Below, piece after piece: positions 1 to 7,657 of a stretch of DNA of 64,000 nt. Origin of the DNA: Agarivorans gilvus (lineage in GTDB: Bacteria; Pseudomonadota; Gammaproteobacteria; Enterobacterales; Celerinatantimonadaceae). The stretch is from assembly GCF_001420915.1 (NCBI RefSeq), contig NZ_CP013021.1, forward strand, positions 2,139,001 to 2,203,000, read 5' to 3'. Both the position numbers and the translations under genes were made by a program. Under the pieces are notes generated by a model. It did not search any database. It saw nothing but the letters and a program-made list of their open reading frames with translations, and was not told the DNA's origin. How positions within the stretch are numbered: the first letter of the stretch is position 1; the number at the start of each line of letters is the position of its first letter.

Positions 1-535
1 CTAGCCATTCTATGTCTAAACGGCCTTCATCTACCAAACTGTGCTGCTGCAAACTTTCCAGCAGAATTTTAGCCGCGCCGGCACTGTTAAAGTCGGCGCT
101 GGGTTGTACCAATAAAACATCAGGTAAGGGATTCTCTGGCAATAGGGTGAGCACATCTTCAAAGCCGCTGGTTTGTTGAAACTCTTCCAAACCCTGTTGC
201 TTGGTCACTAGCTCAACACTGGCTACCTGCTCCATGCTAGCAATATTTTGCTGCAAAGCATCACGCTGCTGCGGACTAATGTCTTGACGAAGAAACAGGC
301 TGATTTGGCTATCGCTCTTCCAATAATTGGTGAGCTGCTGAATATTTTTGGTCGCCAGATAGAAGCTCGACGGCAAGGCTAAACACACACCAATTACCGC
401 TATGGTTAATAGGGAGCTCGCTGGCGTGCGCCATAACTCGCCAAGGCTGGCAATACACTGCTGTAGATGGCGCACCCAAAACATCATAAAACGTACCGGA
501 AAACTCACCTTCACTTGCGGCTTTGCTCCCACCAT
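1..535 (-). CDS. ftsX: Cell division protein FtsX, C-terminal part cut by window edge
   Basis: FtsX is the inner-membrane partner of the FtsE ATPase; the FtsEX complex sits at the septal ring and controls peptidoglycan hydrolases during division. My reading of the minus strand from 535 gives about 178 residues, starting MVGAKPQVKVSF. A first membrane segment is followed by the periplasmic loop (LATKNIQQLTNYWKSDSQIS), as in FtsX. Its ATG overlaps the ftsE stop by one base (TAATG), so the two are probably translationally coupled. The remaining transmembrane segments lie beyond base 1. Identification rests on the partial protein plus the ftsY-ftsE-ftsX order, which is standard in gammaproteobacteria. 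Confidence 0.9.
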   Translation of the reverse strand, partial: MVGAKPQVKVSFPVRFMMFWVRHLQQCIASLGELWRTPASSLLTIAVIGVCLALPSSFYLATKNIQQLTNYWKSDSQISLFLRQDISPQQRDALQQNIASMEQVASVELVTKQQGLEEFQQTSGFEDVLTLLPENPLPDVLLVQPSADFNSAGAAKILLESLQQHSLVDEGRLDIEWL

Positions 536-1215
536 TATCGCGCCTCCTGAGCCTGAACCGCGCTGTCTAACAGCTGGCCGTTGCTTAATACCAAGCGTTG
601 ATAATGCATTTTGGCAATCAAACTCAAGTCGTGGCTGGCAATGAGCACCGCCACTCCCACTCGGTTAAACTCTTCAAACAAACGAAAGATTTCTAAGGAC
701 AAGGCCGGGTCAAGATTACCGGTGGGCTCGTCGGCAATCAAAATAGAGGGTTTATTCACCACCGCTCGAGCAATACCCACCCGCTGCTGTTCACCGCCAG
801 AGAGAATCACTGGGGTACATTTGGCTTTGTCGAGCAAACCCACCTTATCTAAGGCTGCCGCCACGCGACGTTTAATGTTGTGCATGCTGTAACCTTCAAT
901 CACCAAGGGAAGCGCTACGTTATCAAATACCGTACGATCCATGAGCAATTTGTGGTCTTGAAAGATCACGCCCATTTGGCGGCGTAAGTAAGGTATTTTG
1001 CGATGGCTAATTCGGCTGATGTCGTCACCATTCACCCATACCTTGCCGTCACTAGGGCGTTCCATAGCAGTAATCAGTTTAAGCAAGGTACTCTTGCCAG
1101 CGCCAGAATGGCCGGTTAAAAATGCCATTTTTCCATGGGCAAGTTGAAACGATACTTTTTGTAAGGCGCGTTGGCTACCAGGATACACCTTACTCACTTG
1201 TTCAAAACGGATCAT
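535..1215 (-). CDS. ftsE: Cell division ATP-binding protein FtsE
   Basis: ABC-type ATPase of the FtsEX complex. The 226-residue protein shows Walker A (GHSGAGKST), the ABC signature (LSGGEQQRVGIARA) and Walker B with the catalytic Glu (ILIADEPTG), followed by the switch His (ASHDLSL). Its length is close to that of the E. coli protein (about 222). It lies about 30 bp downstream of ftsY and overlaps ftsX by one base, consistent with a single ftsYEX transcript. Unlike transport ABC proteins, FtsE couples ATP hydrolysis to activation of murein hydrolases through FtsX; that role is family knowledge. Confidence 0.95.
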   Translation of the reverse strand: MIRFEQVSKVYPGSQRALQKVSFQLAHGKMAFLTGHSGAGKSTLLKLITAMERPSDGKVWVNGDDISRISHRKIPYLRRQMGVIFQDHKLLMDRTVFDNVALPLVIEGYSMHNIKRRVAAALDKVGLLDKAKCTPVILSGGEQQRVGIARAVVNKPSILIADEPTGNLDPALSLEIFRLFEEFNRVGVAVLIASHDLSLIAKMHYQRLVLSNGQLLDSAVQAQEAR

Positions 1216-1245
1216 TCATCGACCTTTTCTGGCTAGTGCATTTAC

Positions 1246-2754
1246 TTAATTAGGCTTCGTCACTCTCTTCCTGACTGAATAAGGCATCAACGAAGGCTTG
1301 GGCTTCAAATTCACGTAAATCATCGATCCCTCACCCACACCAATATAACGGATCGGCAAGGCAAACTTATCCGCCAAGGCAAAAATCACTCCACCCTTAG
1401 CCGTGCCGTCAAGCTTGGTGAGAGTTAAGCCACTTAGCCCCACCGCCTGATTAAACAAGTTTGCCTGACTAATCGCATTTTGGCCGGTGCTGGCGTCAAT
1501 GGTTAACATAATTTCATGGGGAGCAGCATCGTCCAACTTCTTCATTACTCGAACAATTTTCTTTAGCTCTTCCATTAAGTGCGCTTTATTCTGCAAGCGT
1601 CCAGCGGTGTCGGCAATCAATACATCGATATTTCGTGACTTAGCTGCTTGAAAGGCATCAAAAATTACCGAAGCGCTATCGGCGCCGGTATGCTGTGCAA
1701 TCACCGGGATTTGATTTCGTTCGCCCCATACTTGCAACTGCTCTACTGCCGCGGCTCTAAAGGTATCACCCGCCGCCAACATCACCGACTTGCCTTGGCT
1801 TTGGTATTGCTTGGCCAGCTTGCCAATGGTGGTGGTTTTACCCACGCCATTTACGCCCACCATTAAAATCACAAACGGCCCTTCACTACGGCTAACATCC
1901 AAGGGCGCTTCAACCTGTTTAAGTAGGCTGCCCATATCTGACTTAAGCTGCTGATAGAGTGCTTCGCCATCTTTGAGCTCGCTGCGTTTCACGTGACTTT
2001 CCAAGTTTTGGATAATTTTCAGCGTAGTGTCCACCCCAACATCGGCCACCAGCAGTTGTTCTTCTAACTCTTCAAAAAGCTCATCATCGATTTTGCGCCC
2101 CTTGAATAGCGAGAAAAAGCCCCAGCCTAGATTTTGTCGCGTGCGGCGTAAGCCAGCTCGCAAACGGGCGAATAGGCCCATTTTTTTCACGGGCTCTGCA
2201 GCCTCAGAACTGACTCGCTTTTCTGACTCAGCTTCGGCTTCACTTTCGGCTTGGGCTTCACGCTCGGCTTGAGCTTCACGTTCGGCTTGCGCTGCAAGTT
2301 CGGCTTGGGCTGCAAGCTCGGCTTGCGCTTCAAGCTCGGTTTGGGCTGCAAGCTCGGCTTGGGCTGCAAGCTCGGCTTGGGCTGCAAGCTCGGCTTGGGC
2401 TGCAAGCTCGGCTTGGGCTGCAAGCTCGGCTTGGGCTGCAAGTTCGGCTTGGGCTTCACGCTCGGCTTGGGCTGCAAGTTCGGCTTGGGCTGCAAGTTCG
2501 GCTTGCGCTTCACGTTCGGCTTGCGCTTCAAGCTCGGCTTGCGCTGCAAGTTCGGCTTGCGCTTCACGTTCGGCTTGCGCTTCAAGCTCGGCTTGCGCTT
2601 CACGTTCGGCTTGCGCTTCAAGCTCGGCTTGTTGCTGCTGAGCTAAATCAAGTGCTTCTTGCTCAGTGGATGCTTGCTCGGAAGGATCGTTAGATTGTTG
2701 TTCGTTGTTTTTATTTCGGCCAAACCAAGAAAATAGGCCCTTCTTTTTTGCCAT
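1246..2754 (-). CDS. ftsY: Signal recognition particle receptor FtsY, apparent C-terminal frameshift
   Basis: FtsY is the SRP receptor GTPase that docks ribosome-nascent chain complexes at the membrane. The NG domain is clear: GVNGVGKTTTIGKLA (G1), DTFRAAAVEQL, DTAGRLQ and TKLDGTAKGG. The N-terminal acidic region is expanded by about 22 hexapeptide repeats (AELAAQ type, residues 43-174). As written, the protein leaves the family pattern after GVGEG and ends with an unrelated basic tail (502 aa). One extra G in the GGG at 1328-1330 would give GEG-IDDLREFEAQAFVDALF and a stop at 1250-1252 (501 aa), matching the conserved FtsY C-terminal helix. The break is therefore probably a base-call error; if real it would damage an essential protein. 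Confidence 0.93.
   Translation of the reverse strand: MAKKKGLFSWFGRNKNNEQQSNDPSEQASTEQEALDLAQQQQAELEAQAEREAQAELEAQAEREAQAELAAQAELEAQAEREAQAELAAQAELAAQAEREAQAELAAQAELAAQAELAAQAELAAQAELAAQAELAAQTELEAQAELAAQAELAAQAEREAQAEREAQAESEAEAESEKRVSSEAAEPVKKMGLFARLRAGLRRTRQNLGWGFFSLFKGRKIDDELFEELEEQLLVADVGVDTTLKIIQNLESHVKRSELKDGEALYQQLKSDMGSLLKQVEAPLDVSRSEGPFVILMVGVNGVGKTTTIGKLAKQYQSQGKSVMLAAGDTFRAAAVEQLQVWGERNQIPVIAQHTGADSASVIFDAFQAAKSRNIDVLIADTAGRLQNKAHLMEELKKIVRVMKKLDDAAPHEIMLTIDASTGQNAISQANLFNQAVGLSGLTLTKLDGTAKGGVIFALADKFALPIRYIGVGEGSMIYVNLKPKPSLMPYSVRKRVTKPN
2233..2628 (-). repeat. 18-bp tandem repeat inside ftsY (about 22 units)
   Basis: About 22 consecutive 18-bp units encode hexapeptides of the form AELAAQ, AELEAQ and AEREAQ (one TELEAQ, one degenerate AESEAE). 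Because the unit is a multiple of three, copy-number change keeps the frame. The repeats extend the charged, probably helical A-domain that links FtsY to the membrane. The perfect and near-perfect adjacent copies suggest recent slippage or unequal exchange. Confidence 0.9.
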
Positions 2755-2857
2755 TACTGCAAAACCTTTTTACCAGTAAACGACGTTGGCTGTTACAATG
2801 CCCACGTCCAATCAATATTGCTCGAATATTAACATAGTTTCTCAATGGTCTAAGTAA

Positions 2858-3472
2858 ATGGCACGGCTTTCCGCAAGAAAACATACAAATCAAACTAACA
2901 ATCCCCGTAAAGGCAGTGGTCAGATAAGGATTATTGCCGGCCAATGGCGTGGTAGAAAACTCAAGGTATTGAATAGTGAAGGCTTACGCCCCACCACTGA
3001 CCGAGTCAAAGAAACCGTATTTAACTGGTTGAGCCCCTACCTTCACCAAAGCCATTGCCTCGATTTATTCGCCGGCAGTGGCGGCTTAGGTTTTGAAGCC
3101 TTATCACGTTATGCGGCCTTTAGCACTTTTGTTGAAAAAGATGCCGCGGCCGCCAAACAGTTAAAAGCTAACCTACAACTATTGGAGCTTTCAAGCGAGC
3201 AGGCCAAGCTAGTCAACCAAGACGCTTTGCAGTTTTTAAATCAGCGTCCTAGCGAACCCTACGACGTGGTATTTATCGACCCACCGTTTCGCAAGAACTT
3301 ACTGCAGCCCAGCTGTGAGTTATTACACCTCAACGGTTGGCTTAAGCCAGATGCCTTGGTTTATCTAGAATTTGAAAACGAAGGTAGCGAGCCCAACTTA
3401 CCCAACAACTGGCAGTGCATTAAACAAAAGCAAGCCGGTCAAGTGAATTACCGTTTATATCAAGTTGAATAA
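2858..3472 (+). CDS. rsmD: 16S rRNA (guanine966-N2)-methyltransferase RsmD
   Basis: RsmD methylates G966 of 16S rRNA in the 30S subunit using S-adenosylmethionine. The 204-residue protein has the family start GQIRIIAGQWRGRKL, the helix motif RPTTDRVKETVFNWL, the SAM-binding loop LDLFAGSGGLGFEAL and the catalytic DPPF (VVFIDPPF). Length is normal. It is divergent from ftsY, as in E. coli. The start at 2858 is the first ATG; a slightly later start cannot be excluded because the first 20 residues are poorly conserved in the family. Confidence 0.95.
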   Translation: MARLSARKHTNQTNNPRKGSGQIRIIAGQWRGRKLKVLNSEGLRPTTDRVKETVFNWLSPYLHQSHCLDLFAGSGGLGFEALSRYAAFSTFVEKDAAAAKQLKANLQLLELSSEQAKLVNQDALQFLNQRPSEPYDVVFIDPPFRKNLLQPSCELLHLNGWLKPDALVYLEFENEGSEPNLPNNWQCIKQKQAGQVNYRLYQVE

Positions 3473-3484
3473 GAGTTAAGCACG

Positions 3485-3751
3485 ATGTTTATTAAAATAG
3501 GAAAAGCCTTCATGGCCGCCATGTGGCTAGCCATGTTACTCAGCCCGGTTATTTTTGTGGCGCCGTATAACTGGATCTTACCGCTAGTAGGCGGCTTTCT
3601 TCTGCTATTACATGCAGTACAACTCTTTGCCATTGTTGGCACCCTGCAACAAGCAGGCGTATTAAGAAAAGGCGACAAATTACAAATTTTAATTTTTGGC
3701 TTTTTTGCGATGTGGCAAATCCATAAGCGCATGTCGGAACAGCAAAAGTGA
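3485..3751 (+). CDS. DUF1145 (YhhL-like) small inner-membrane protein
   Basis: This 88-residue protein has two to three hydrophobic segments (about residues 10-28, 32-52 and 67-78) and a short basic, glutamine-rich tail. It matches the DUF1145 family, whose E. coli member yhhL also lies directly downstream of rsmD. The gap to rsmD is 12 bp, so they probably share a transcript. Function is unknown. The last four bases overlap the GTG start of the next gene. Confidence 0.8.
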   Translation: MFIKIGKAFMAAMWLAMLLSPVIFVAPYNWILPLVGGFLLLLHAVQLFAIVGTLQQAGVLRKGDKLQILIFGFFAMWQIHKRMSEQQK

Positions 3752-5040
3752 AGCTAATTCAGCTTGCTTGTGCCAGCATGGGATGTGTAAGTCTGGCCAG
3801 TACAGCAATGAATGTCACTATTTTAGAAGATGCCCAGCACCAACGCAGCGGCTCATGGACTCAAATTTTACCTTATGCCTACTACACCGAAAACCTACAA
3901 TGGGGAGTAGGTGTTGGAGTCGGCGCAGCTGGATATATTCAATCAAGCGCAAGCATGGTGGCAACAGCGACCGTCACCAGCAACAATAGCTGGATGGGCT
4001 TTCTTTACAGCGGTGACTACCAACTGCCTTTTGCCGATAGGCTGTTTTTTGATACCACCCTATACCGCACCAACTTCACCCACAATCCACAGTATGTGAA
4101 TGGTAATCCAGACTATTCCGACCAAGCAGCGGGTAGCAACGATTCCAGCATCAATAATCGTGTTTTTAGCCATACTCAAGGCCAAGAATACCGCTTTCGC
4201 TTTCGTTACTTACTGCCAATCGGCCACGCTAAAGATTCACCAATTCATACCTTTAGAGTACGCAAGGGTGAAGTGCTCGAAGGCTATCAGGCCGGAGGTG
4301 ATAGTTGGAATCCGCTCAGCAGTGGCCGAACCATCGTTCAGTTAGAGCCGTATTTTTGGCAGCAAGATATTGGCGAATACAATGCTTACCAATACGCGAC
4401 GAAATCTGCTGGACTGCGTTTAGAACTGGAATACGACAACCGAAATTACCATCAAAACCCTACTCGTGGCAGCCGCCAGCGTTTTAGTATCACTCGAGAT
4501 TGGGGAGGCAATAGTCGTCCGTCTTGGTCGCTTTGGGAGTTTTCGGCCGCTAAATATATTAGCTTACCGCGTCGCTCTTGGGCTCAAAATCAAGTAATAG
4601 CACTGGGTTTTGCTACCTCAGATACACCAACTTGGAATAGTAGCAGCCAACACGATGGACAAACCCGTTATCACCGCCCGGCATGGTTTGCTGGCTCGCG
4701 CTTAGGAGGCATGGATAGGTTAAAGGGCTACGAAGCAGCGCGTTTTCACGACCGCTCAATGATTTATTACTCTGCGGAATACCGTTTTACCCCAAATTGG
4801 AATCCTTTGCCTAAAGTGCCAGTGATGAACTGGTTCAACGTACCCGCTTGGTACTGGGTAGCCTTTGCCGAAGCCGGCCGAGTGGCCGACCAATACAATC
4901 TAGCCACCTTGCATCGCGATATGAAATACAGCCTAGGCCTAAGCCTAAGAATCATGATGGAAGGCGTAGTACTGCGCGGTGATATAGCCAGCAGCGGTGA
5001 TGACAATGTATTTCGTCTGGGGATCAACCACCCCTACTAG
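3748..5040 (+). CDS. Outer-membrane beta-barrel protein, BamA/surface-antigen barrel type
   Basis: This 430-residue protein has a short N-terminal signal-like segment and then alternating aromatic/polar strands typical of a barrel. The region SRLGGMDRLKGYEAARFHD resembles the conserved stretch of Omp85/surface-antigen barrels (the lid-loop RGF/RGY region), followed by YYSAEYR. No POTRA repeats are present, so it is a barrel-only member. The chain ends in Tyr rather than the usual terminal Phe. It starts at GTG 3748, overlapping the DUF1145 stop by four bases. The function of barrel-only members is unclear; I infer only outer-membrane location. Confidence 0.75.
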   Translation: MKLIQLACASMGCVSLASTAMNVTILEDAQHQRSGSWTQILPYAYYTENLQWGVGVGVGAAGYIQSSASMVATATVTSNNSWMGFLYSGDYQLPFADRLFFDTTLYRTNFTHNPQYVNGNPDYSDQAAGSNDSSINNRVFSHTQGQEYRFRFRYLLPIGHAKDSPIHTFRVRKGEVLEGYQAGGDSWNPLSSGRTIVQLEPYFWQQDIGEYNAYQYATKSAGLRLELEYDNRNYHQNPTRGSRQRFSITRDWGGNSRPSWSLWEFSAAKYISLPRRSWAQNQVIALGFATSDTPTWNSSSQHDGQTRYHRPAWFAGSRLGGMDRLKGYEAARFHDRSMIYYSAEYRFTPNWNPLPKVPVMNWFNVPAWYWVAFAEAGRVADQYNLATLHRDMKYSLGLSLRIMMEGVVLRGDIASSGDDNVFRLGINHPY

Positions 5041-5052
5041 CCTGCTTGCGGA

Positions 5053-5643
5053 TTACAGGGATAACCAGTAGTCCGCAATCCCATCTAGGAACATTTGTAC
5101 CGACAACATAATCAGCAACATGCCCATCAAGCGCTCCATTGCCTTGAGGCCTTTTTCTCCCAGCAAGCGCAATAAAATACCGCTGAAAAGGAAAATCACC
5201 ACGCTGATCCCCCAAGCGATTAACAGGGCTAACGACCAGTCCAGCATTCGACTACCATCTTGATTAGCTAGCAGCATTAACGAAGCTAATACCGATGGTC
5301 CAGCAATCATCGGGATCGCCATCGGCACCAAGAAGGGCTCTTCCCCTGCGGCGAGGCCCGCCACCCCACCAGGCTTAGGGAAGATCATTCTTAAAGCAAT
5401 CAAGAATAAAATCACGCCACCCGCAATACTAACGGCTTCCTGACGCAAATTTAAAAAGCCGAGGATTTGTTCACCAGCAAACAAGAAGGAGAACATCACA
5501 ACCAAGGCAAATACCAGTTCACGTAATAATACGATGCGTCGGCGTTTAGGATCGAGGTGCTTCACCATACTGAGGAATACTGGCAAATTGCCTAGCGGAT
5601 CCATGATTAAAAACAACATCACAGCTGCCGATAACATATCCAT
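5053..5643 (-). CDS. yhgN: MarC/YhgN family inner-membrane protein
   Basis: This 196-residue, six-helix membrane protein belongs to the MarC family. It shows the family pattern FLIMDPLGNLPVFL near the N terminus and PMAIPMIAGPSVLA in the middle. It is closer to E. coli YhgN than to MarC in length and start. Despite the old name (multiple antibiotic resistance), MarC proteins have no proven role in resistance. It is convergent with the outer-membrane gene; a hairpin overlaps its stop codon (5046-5078). Confidence 0.85.
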   Translation of the reverse strand: MDMLSAAVMLFLIMDPLGNLPVFLSMVKHLDPKRRRIVLLRELVFALVVMFSFLFAGEQILGFLNLRQEAVSIAGGVILFLIALRMIFPKPGGVAGLAAGEEPFLVPMAIPMIAGPSVLASLMLLANQDGSRMLDWSLALLIAWGISVVIFLFSGILLRLLGEKGLKAMERLMGMLLIMLSVQMFLDGIADYWLSL

Positions 5644-5679
5644 TAACTGACTCTCTTACTCGTGGTTATTACAAGATAT

Positions 5680-5706
5680 AAAAAAGCCAGAGCATAACAC
5701 TCTGGC
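5680..5706 (-). terminator. Rho-independent terminator upstream of marC/yhgN
   Basis: On the minus strand, stem GCCAGAG (5686-5692 with 5700-5706) with a 7-nt loop is followed by a run of six T (5680-5685). It would stop transcripts arriving from yecH before they enter the marC-family gene. Confidence 0.8.
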
Positions 5707-5879
5707 TTGTTCGACGCTCAGCATAATTTCATTTCAATAGTCATGGTTTAGCCAAGCAATAGGTTTTAAAGGATAAAACAAACAACTATCAAATGGCGGT
5801 GTTATTCATCGTTTAAACCCTAGGCAACCGCTCGCTATAACTCGCGAAGGAAACGGCTAAAAAGCACCGTCTTTAGACA

Positions 5880-6125
5880 TTAATGGTGCGAACAGATCTT
5901 TGATTCACTAGTAGTAAAGCCGTGCTCAGCTTCAACAAACTTACCGCGCTCTTTCAATAACGCGATCAATTGCTTGGCATTCATATCCTTGTGGCTACAG
6001 GTATGATAGCGACTAGCTTCACCAAAGGTATCATTCATTAACTGCTCTAAAGATTCAGCGGTGTAGCTTCCACCCTGCGCTAACATCAGTTCCATGACTT
6101 TGTGTCCATGAATAGATTGACTCAT
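5880..6125 (-). CDS. YecH-like small metal-binding protein (DUF2492)
   Basis: This 81-residue protein begins MSQSIHGHKVMELML and carries a conserved His/Cys set: HGH near the N terminus, YHTCSH in the middle and CSHH at the C terminus. This is the pattern of the YecH family (DUF2492), predicted to bind a metal. I chose the ATG at 6125 because GGGAGA sits 6-11 bases upstream; a longer frame adds ten non-conserved residues. A terminator hairpin lies immediately before this ribosome binding site (separate entry). Function is not established. Confidence 0.8.
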   Translation of the reverse strand: MSQSIHGHKVMELMLAQGGSYTAESLEQLMNDTFGEASRYHTCSHKDMNAKQLIALLKERGKFVEAEHGFTTSESKICSHH

Positions 6126-6136
6126 TGCGATCTCCC

Positions 6137-6174
6137 AAAAAAAAGCGGTGGTCACTATATCAGCAGACCACCGC
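6137..6174 (-). terminator. Terminator after the flagellin-like gene, abutting the yecH ribosome binding site
   Basis: Minus-strand stem of nine pairs (GCGGTGGTC 6145-6153 with GACCACCGC 6166-6174), a 12-nt loop, then eight T (6137-6144). The T run ends exactly where the yecH ribosome binding site GGGAGA (6131-6136) begins. The loop holds TGATATAGT on the minus strand, a good extended -10 element, so the yecH promoter may be inside the terminator. Confidence 0.8.
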
Positions 6175-6196
6175 GTCTTTTTTGCGTTAAAACAAG

Positions 6197-6877
6197 CTAG
6201 ATAAGTCTATCGATATTTTTTGCTGCCAATTGCTGCTGGTAAGACTGAATAGAACTCTGTAACAAGGCATCATTTTGCGCCTGCTGAGAGGTAGACTGAG
6301 CATAATTGGTGTCGAGAATGCGTGAACGCGCAGCACTTTGTGCCTCTATCGCGGCTTGAGTTGAGCGAAAGGCCGACTCTGCGGCATTACTTGAAGCGCC
6401 TAACTCAGCTTGCGTGCCATCAGTGGTTTGCTGGGCGCCTTGTAAAGCAGCTTGAGCGGTGGCGGGATCGTTCAAGTCGATACTATCAACGCCTAAGTCA
6501 GTGGCATTAGGAATGGCAGCTGTATTGGCGTCGACTTGCGCTTGTAAGGCCGCTATGTCGTCGGCATTATAAATACCGTTGCCACTTTGCACCACCAAGG
6601 CCTGATTTTGCTGTAATAGCTCGGTAGTACCCTGTAGTTGAGCTGACTGGATATTGTTTAAGCTCACTTGGTTTTGGTAGATATTACTATAAGCTTCATC
6701 GGCATTAATCCCACTGGTTAAACGCCCCGATATTTGCAAACCTGCCGGATCATCAGCTGCGGAATTAATCCGCTTACCGGAAGCTAATTTTTCAGCTTGT
6801 TCTTCCTGCCGCTTCTTCGCCTGCTCCATATAAAAGTCAGACGGAGCGGTCGTGGTTGAAACTTGCGAAATAGCCAT
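6197..6877 (-). CDS. Orphan short flagellin-like protein
   Basis: At 226 residues this is shorter than most flagellins. Residues about 28-55 carry the flagellin N-terminal signature (LASGKRINSAADDPAGLQIS, then RLTSGINA), and the end (AARSRILDTNYAQSTSQQAQ) resembles the C-terminal flagellin helix. Between them is a short Gln/Ala-rich middle region instead of large D2/D3 domains. No flagellar genes, chaperone or export genes are nearby. It might be exported through the flagellar system, be a minor filament protein, or be a domesticated paralogue; the sequence does not decide. A terminator follows it. Confidence 0.8.
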   Translation of the reverse strand: MAISQVSTTTAPSDFYMEQAKKRQEEQAEKLASGKRINSAADDPAGLQISGRLTSGINADEAYSNIYQNQVSLNNIQSAQLQGTTELLQQNQALVVQSGNGIYNADDIAALQAQVDANTAAIPNATDLGVDSIDLNDPATAQAALQGAQQTTDGTQAELGASSNAAESAFRSTQAAIEAQSAARSRILDTNYAQSTSQQAQNDALLQSSIQSYQQQLAAKNIDRLI

Positions 6878-6971
6878 AACACACCTTCTATAAAACTGTT
6901 TCTAGGGGAAAACCTAGCTGTACACTATTTAAGCATACCATTAATCTATAAATAGCGCAGCTTTTACACGC

Positions 6972-7286
6972 CTATTTGGGGGCATTTTCGCACTGGCAAG
7001 ACCAGCAATATTCAAAGCTACCGGGGTTAATTTCACCGCATTCAAAACAAGTCCATTCAAGCTTTTGATTACGCTGATAATCTTTCAAGGCTAACTTGGC
7101 TCGCTCCCAGGCATATAAATTCACCTTCAAACTCACTTGAATAACTTCCATAGGAAGTTCACCGGCAGCTCCCGCGCAATATTGCCCATCGATGTGAGTT
7201 TCAATGCCAATATTGCCCAACATACCTTGCAACAACGCCGCTTCTAGTAAATTTTCAGCCCGATATAGCTCATGCCATTGCTCCAT
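6972..7286 (-). CDS. DUF2007 protein with C-terminal zinc ribbon
   Basis: This 104-residue cytoplasmic protein has two parts. Residues 1-70 match the DUF2007 pattern (putative signal-transducing protein): WHELYRAENLLEAALLQGML, then a conserved Gly-rich strand. Residues 78-97 form a four-Cys zinc ribbon (CFECGEINPGSFEYCWSC) like RanBP2-type fingers. The same two-part layout is common among proteobacterial DUF2007 proteins. No enzyme motif is visible and the neighbours give no hint of function. Confidence 0.75.
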   Translation of the reverse strand: MEQWHELYRAENLLEAALLQGMLGNIGIETHIDGQYCAGAAGELPMEVIQVSLKVNLYAWERAKLALKDYQRNQKLEWTCFECGEINPGSFEYCWSCQCENAPK

Positions 7287-7445
7287 GAAGCTCTCCTTTT
7301 TAATCCTTGTTGTAACTATAGACCCGCATATTACTCTGCGTCGCGAAAAGCACTCTAATACGAATCAGCAAGCTCTAGCGCATAATTTAGGCTCTTCGTC
7401 CACTTAGCCACGCAACAAGACTAAGCACCAAAACAACACAACCGC

Positions 7446-7503
7446 GCACCAAAATGGACAAATCCACAAATTAATCACGCTTAAAGACGCACCAAACTAG
7501 TAC
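7446..7503. promoter_or_regulatory. Possible NtrC half-sites upstream of amtB
   Basis: Two degenerate copies of the NtrC dyad (GCACC-N5-GGTGC) occur: 7446-7460 (GCACCAAAATGGACA) and 7489-7503 (GCACCAAACTAGTAC). A further GCACCA lies near 7425 and TGGTGC at 7581-7586. They lie roughly 90-150 bp upstream of the sigma-54 type promoter, as expected for enhancer sites. Each right half matches poorly, so this is a proposal. Confidence 0.35.
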
Positions 7504-7590
7504 TAAATTATGTAAAAACCACGTTAACATCGCGTTAAACGCCTTATATTGCATCAACTTAGTGCCGTAGTGAGAACTTATGGTGCAACA

Positions 7591-7608
7591 TAGGCATAGT
7601 CCTTGCTT
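7591..7608 (+). promoter_or_regulatory. Sigma-54 (RpoN) promoter of amtB
   Basis: TAGGCATAGTCCTTGCTT has GG at 7593-7594 and GC at 7605-7606 with exactly ten bases between, and it matches the -24/-12 consensus (TGGCAC-N5-TTGC) in most positions. Transcription would begin near 7618, leaving a leader of about 40 nt before the amtB ATG. This fits nitrogen-limited expression. Confidence 0.65.
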
Positions 7609-7657
7609 ACTTTTGGCGCATTAAAAATCAATAGAAAACACTTAGGGAGTATTTTTA

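Noticed and set aside
2233..2628. Tandem repeats considered as a CRISPR array
   Set aside because: There are no spacers between units, no cas genes nearby, and the repeats code in the frame of FtsY.
2187..2646. Two long open frames over the ftsY repeat, one on each strand
   Set aside because: They arise because the 18-bp unit keeps all frames open; their products are simple KPSLQP and GLGCKL repeats with no start context.
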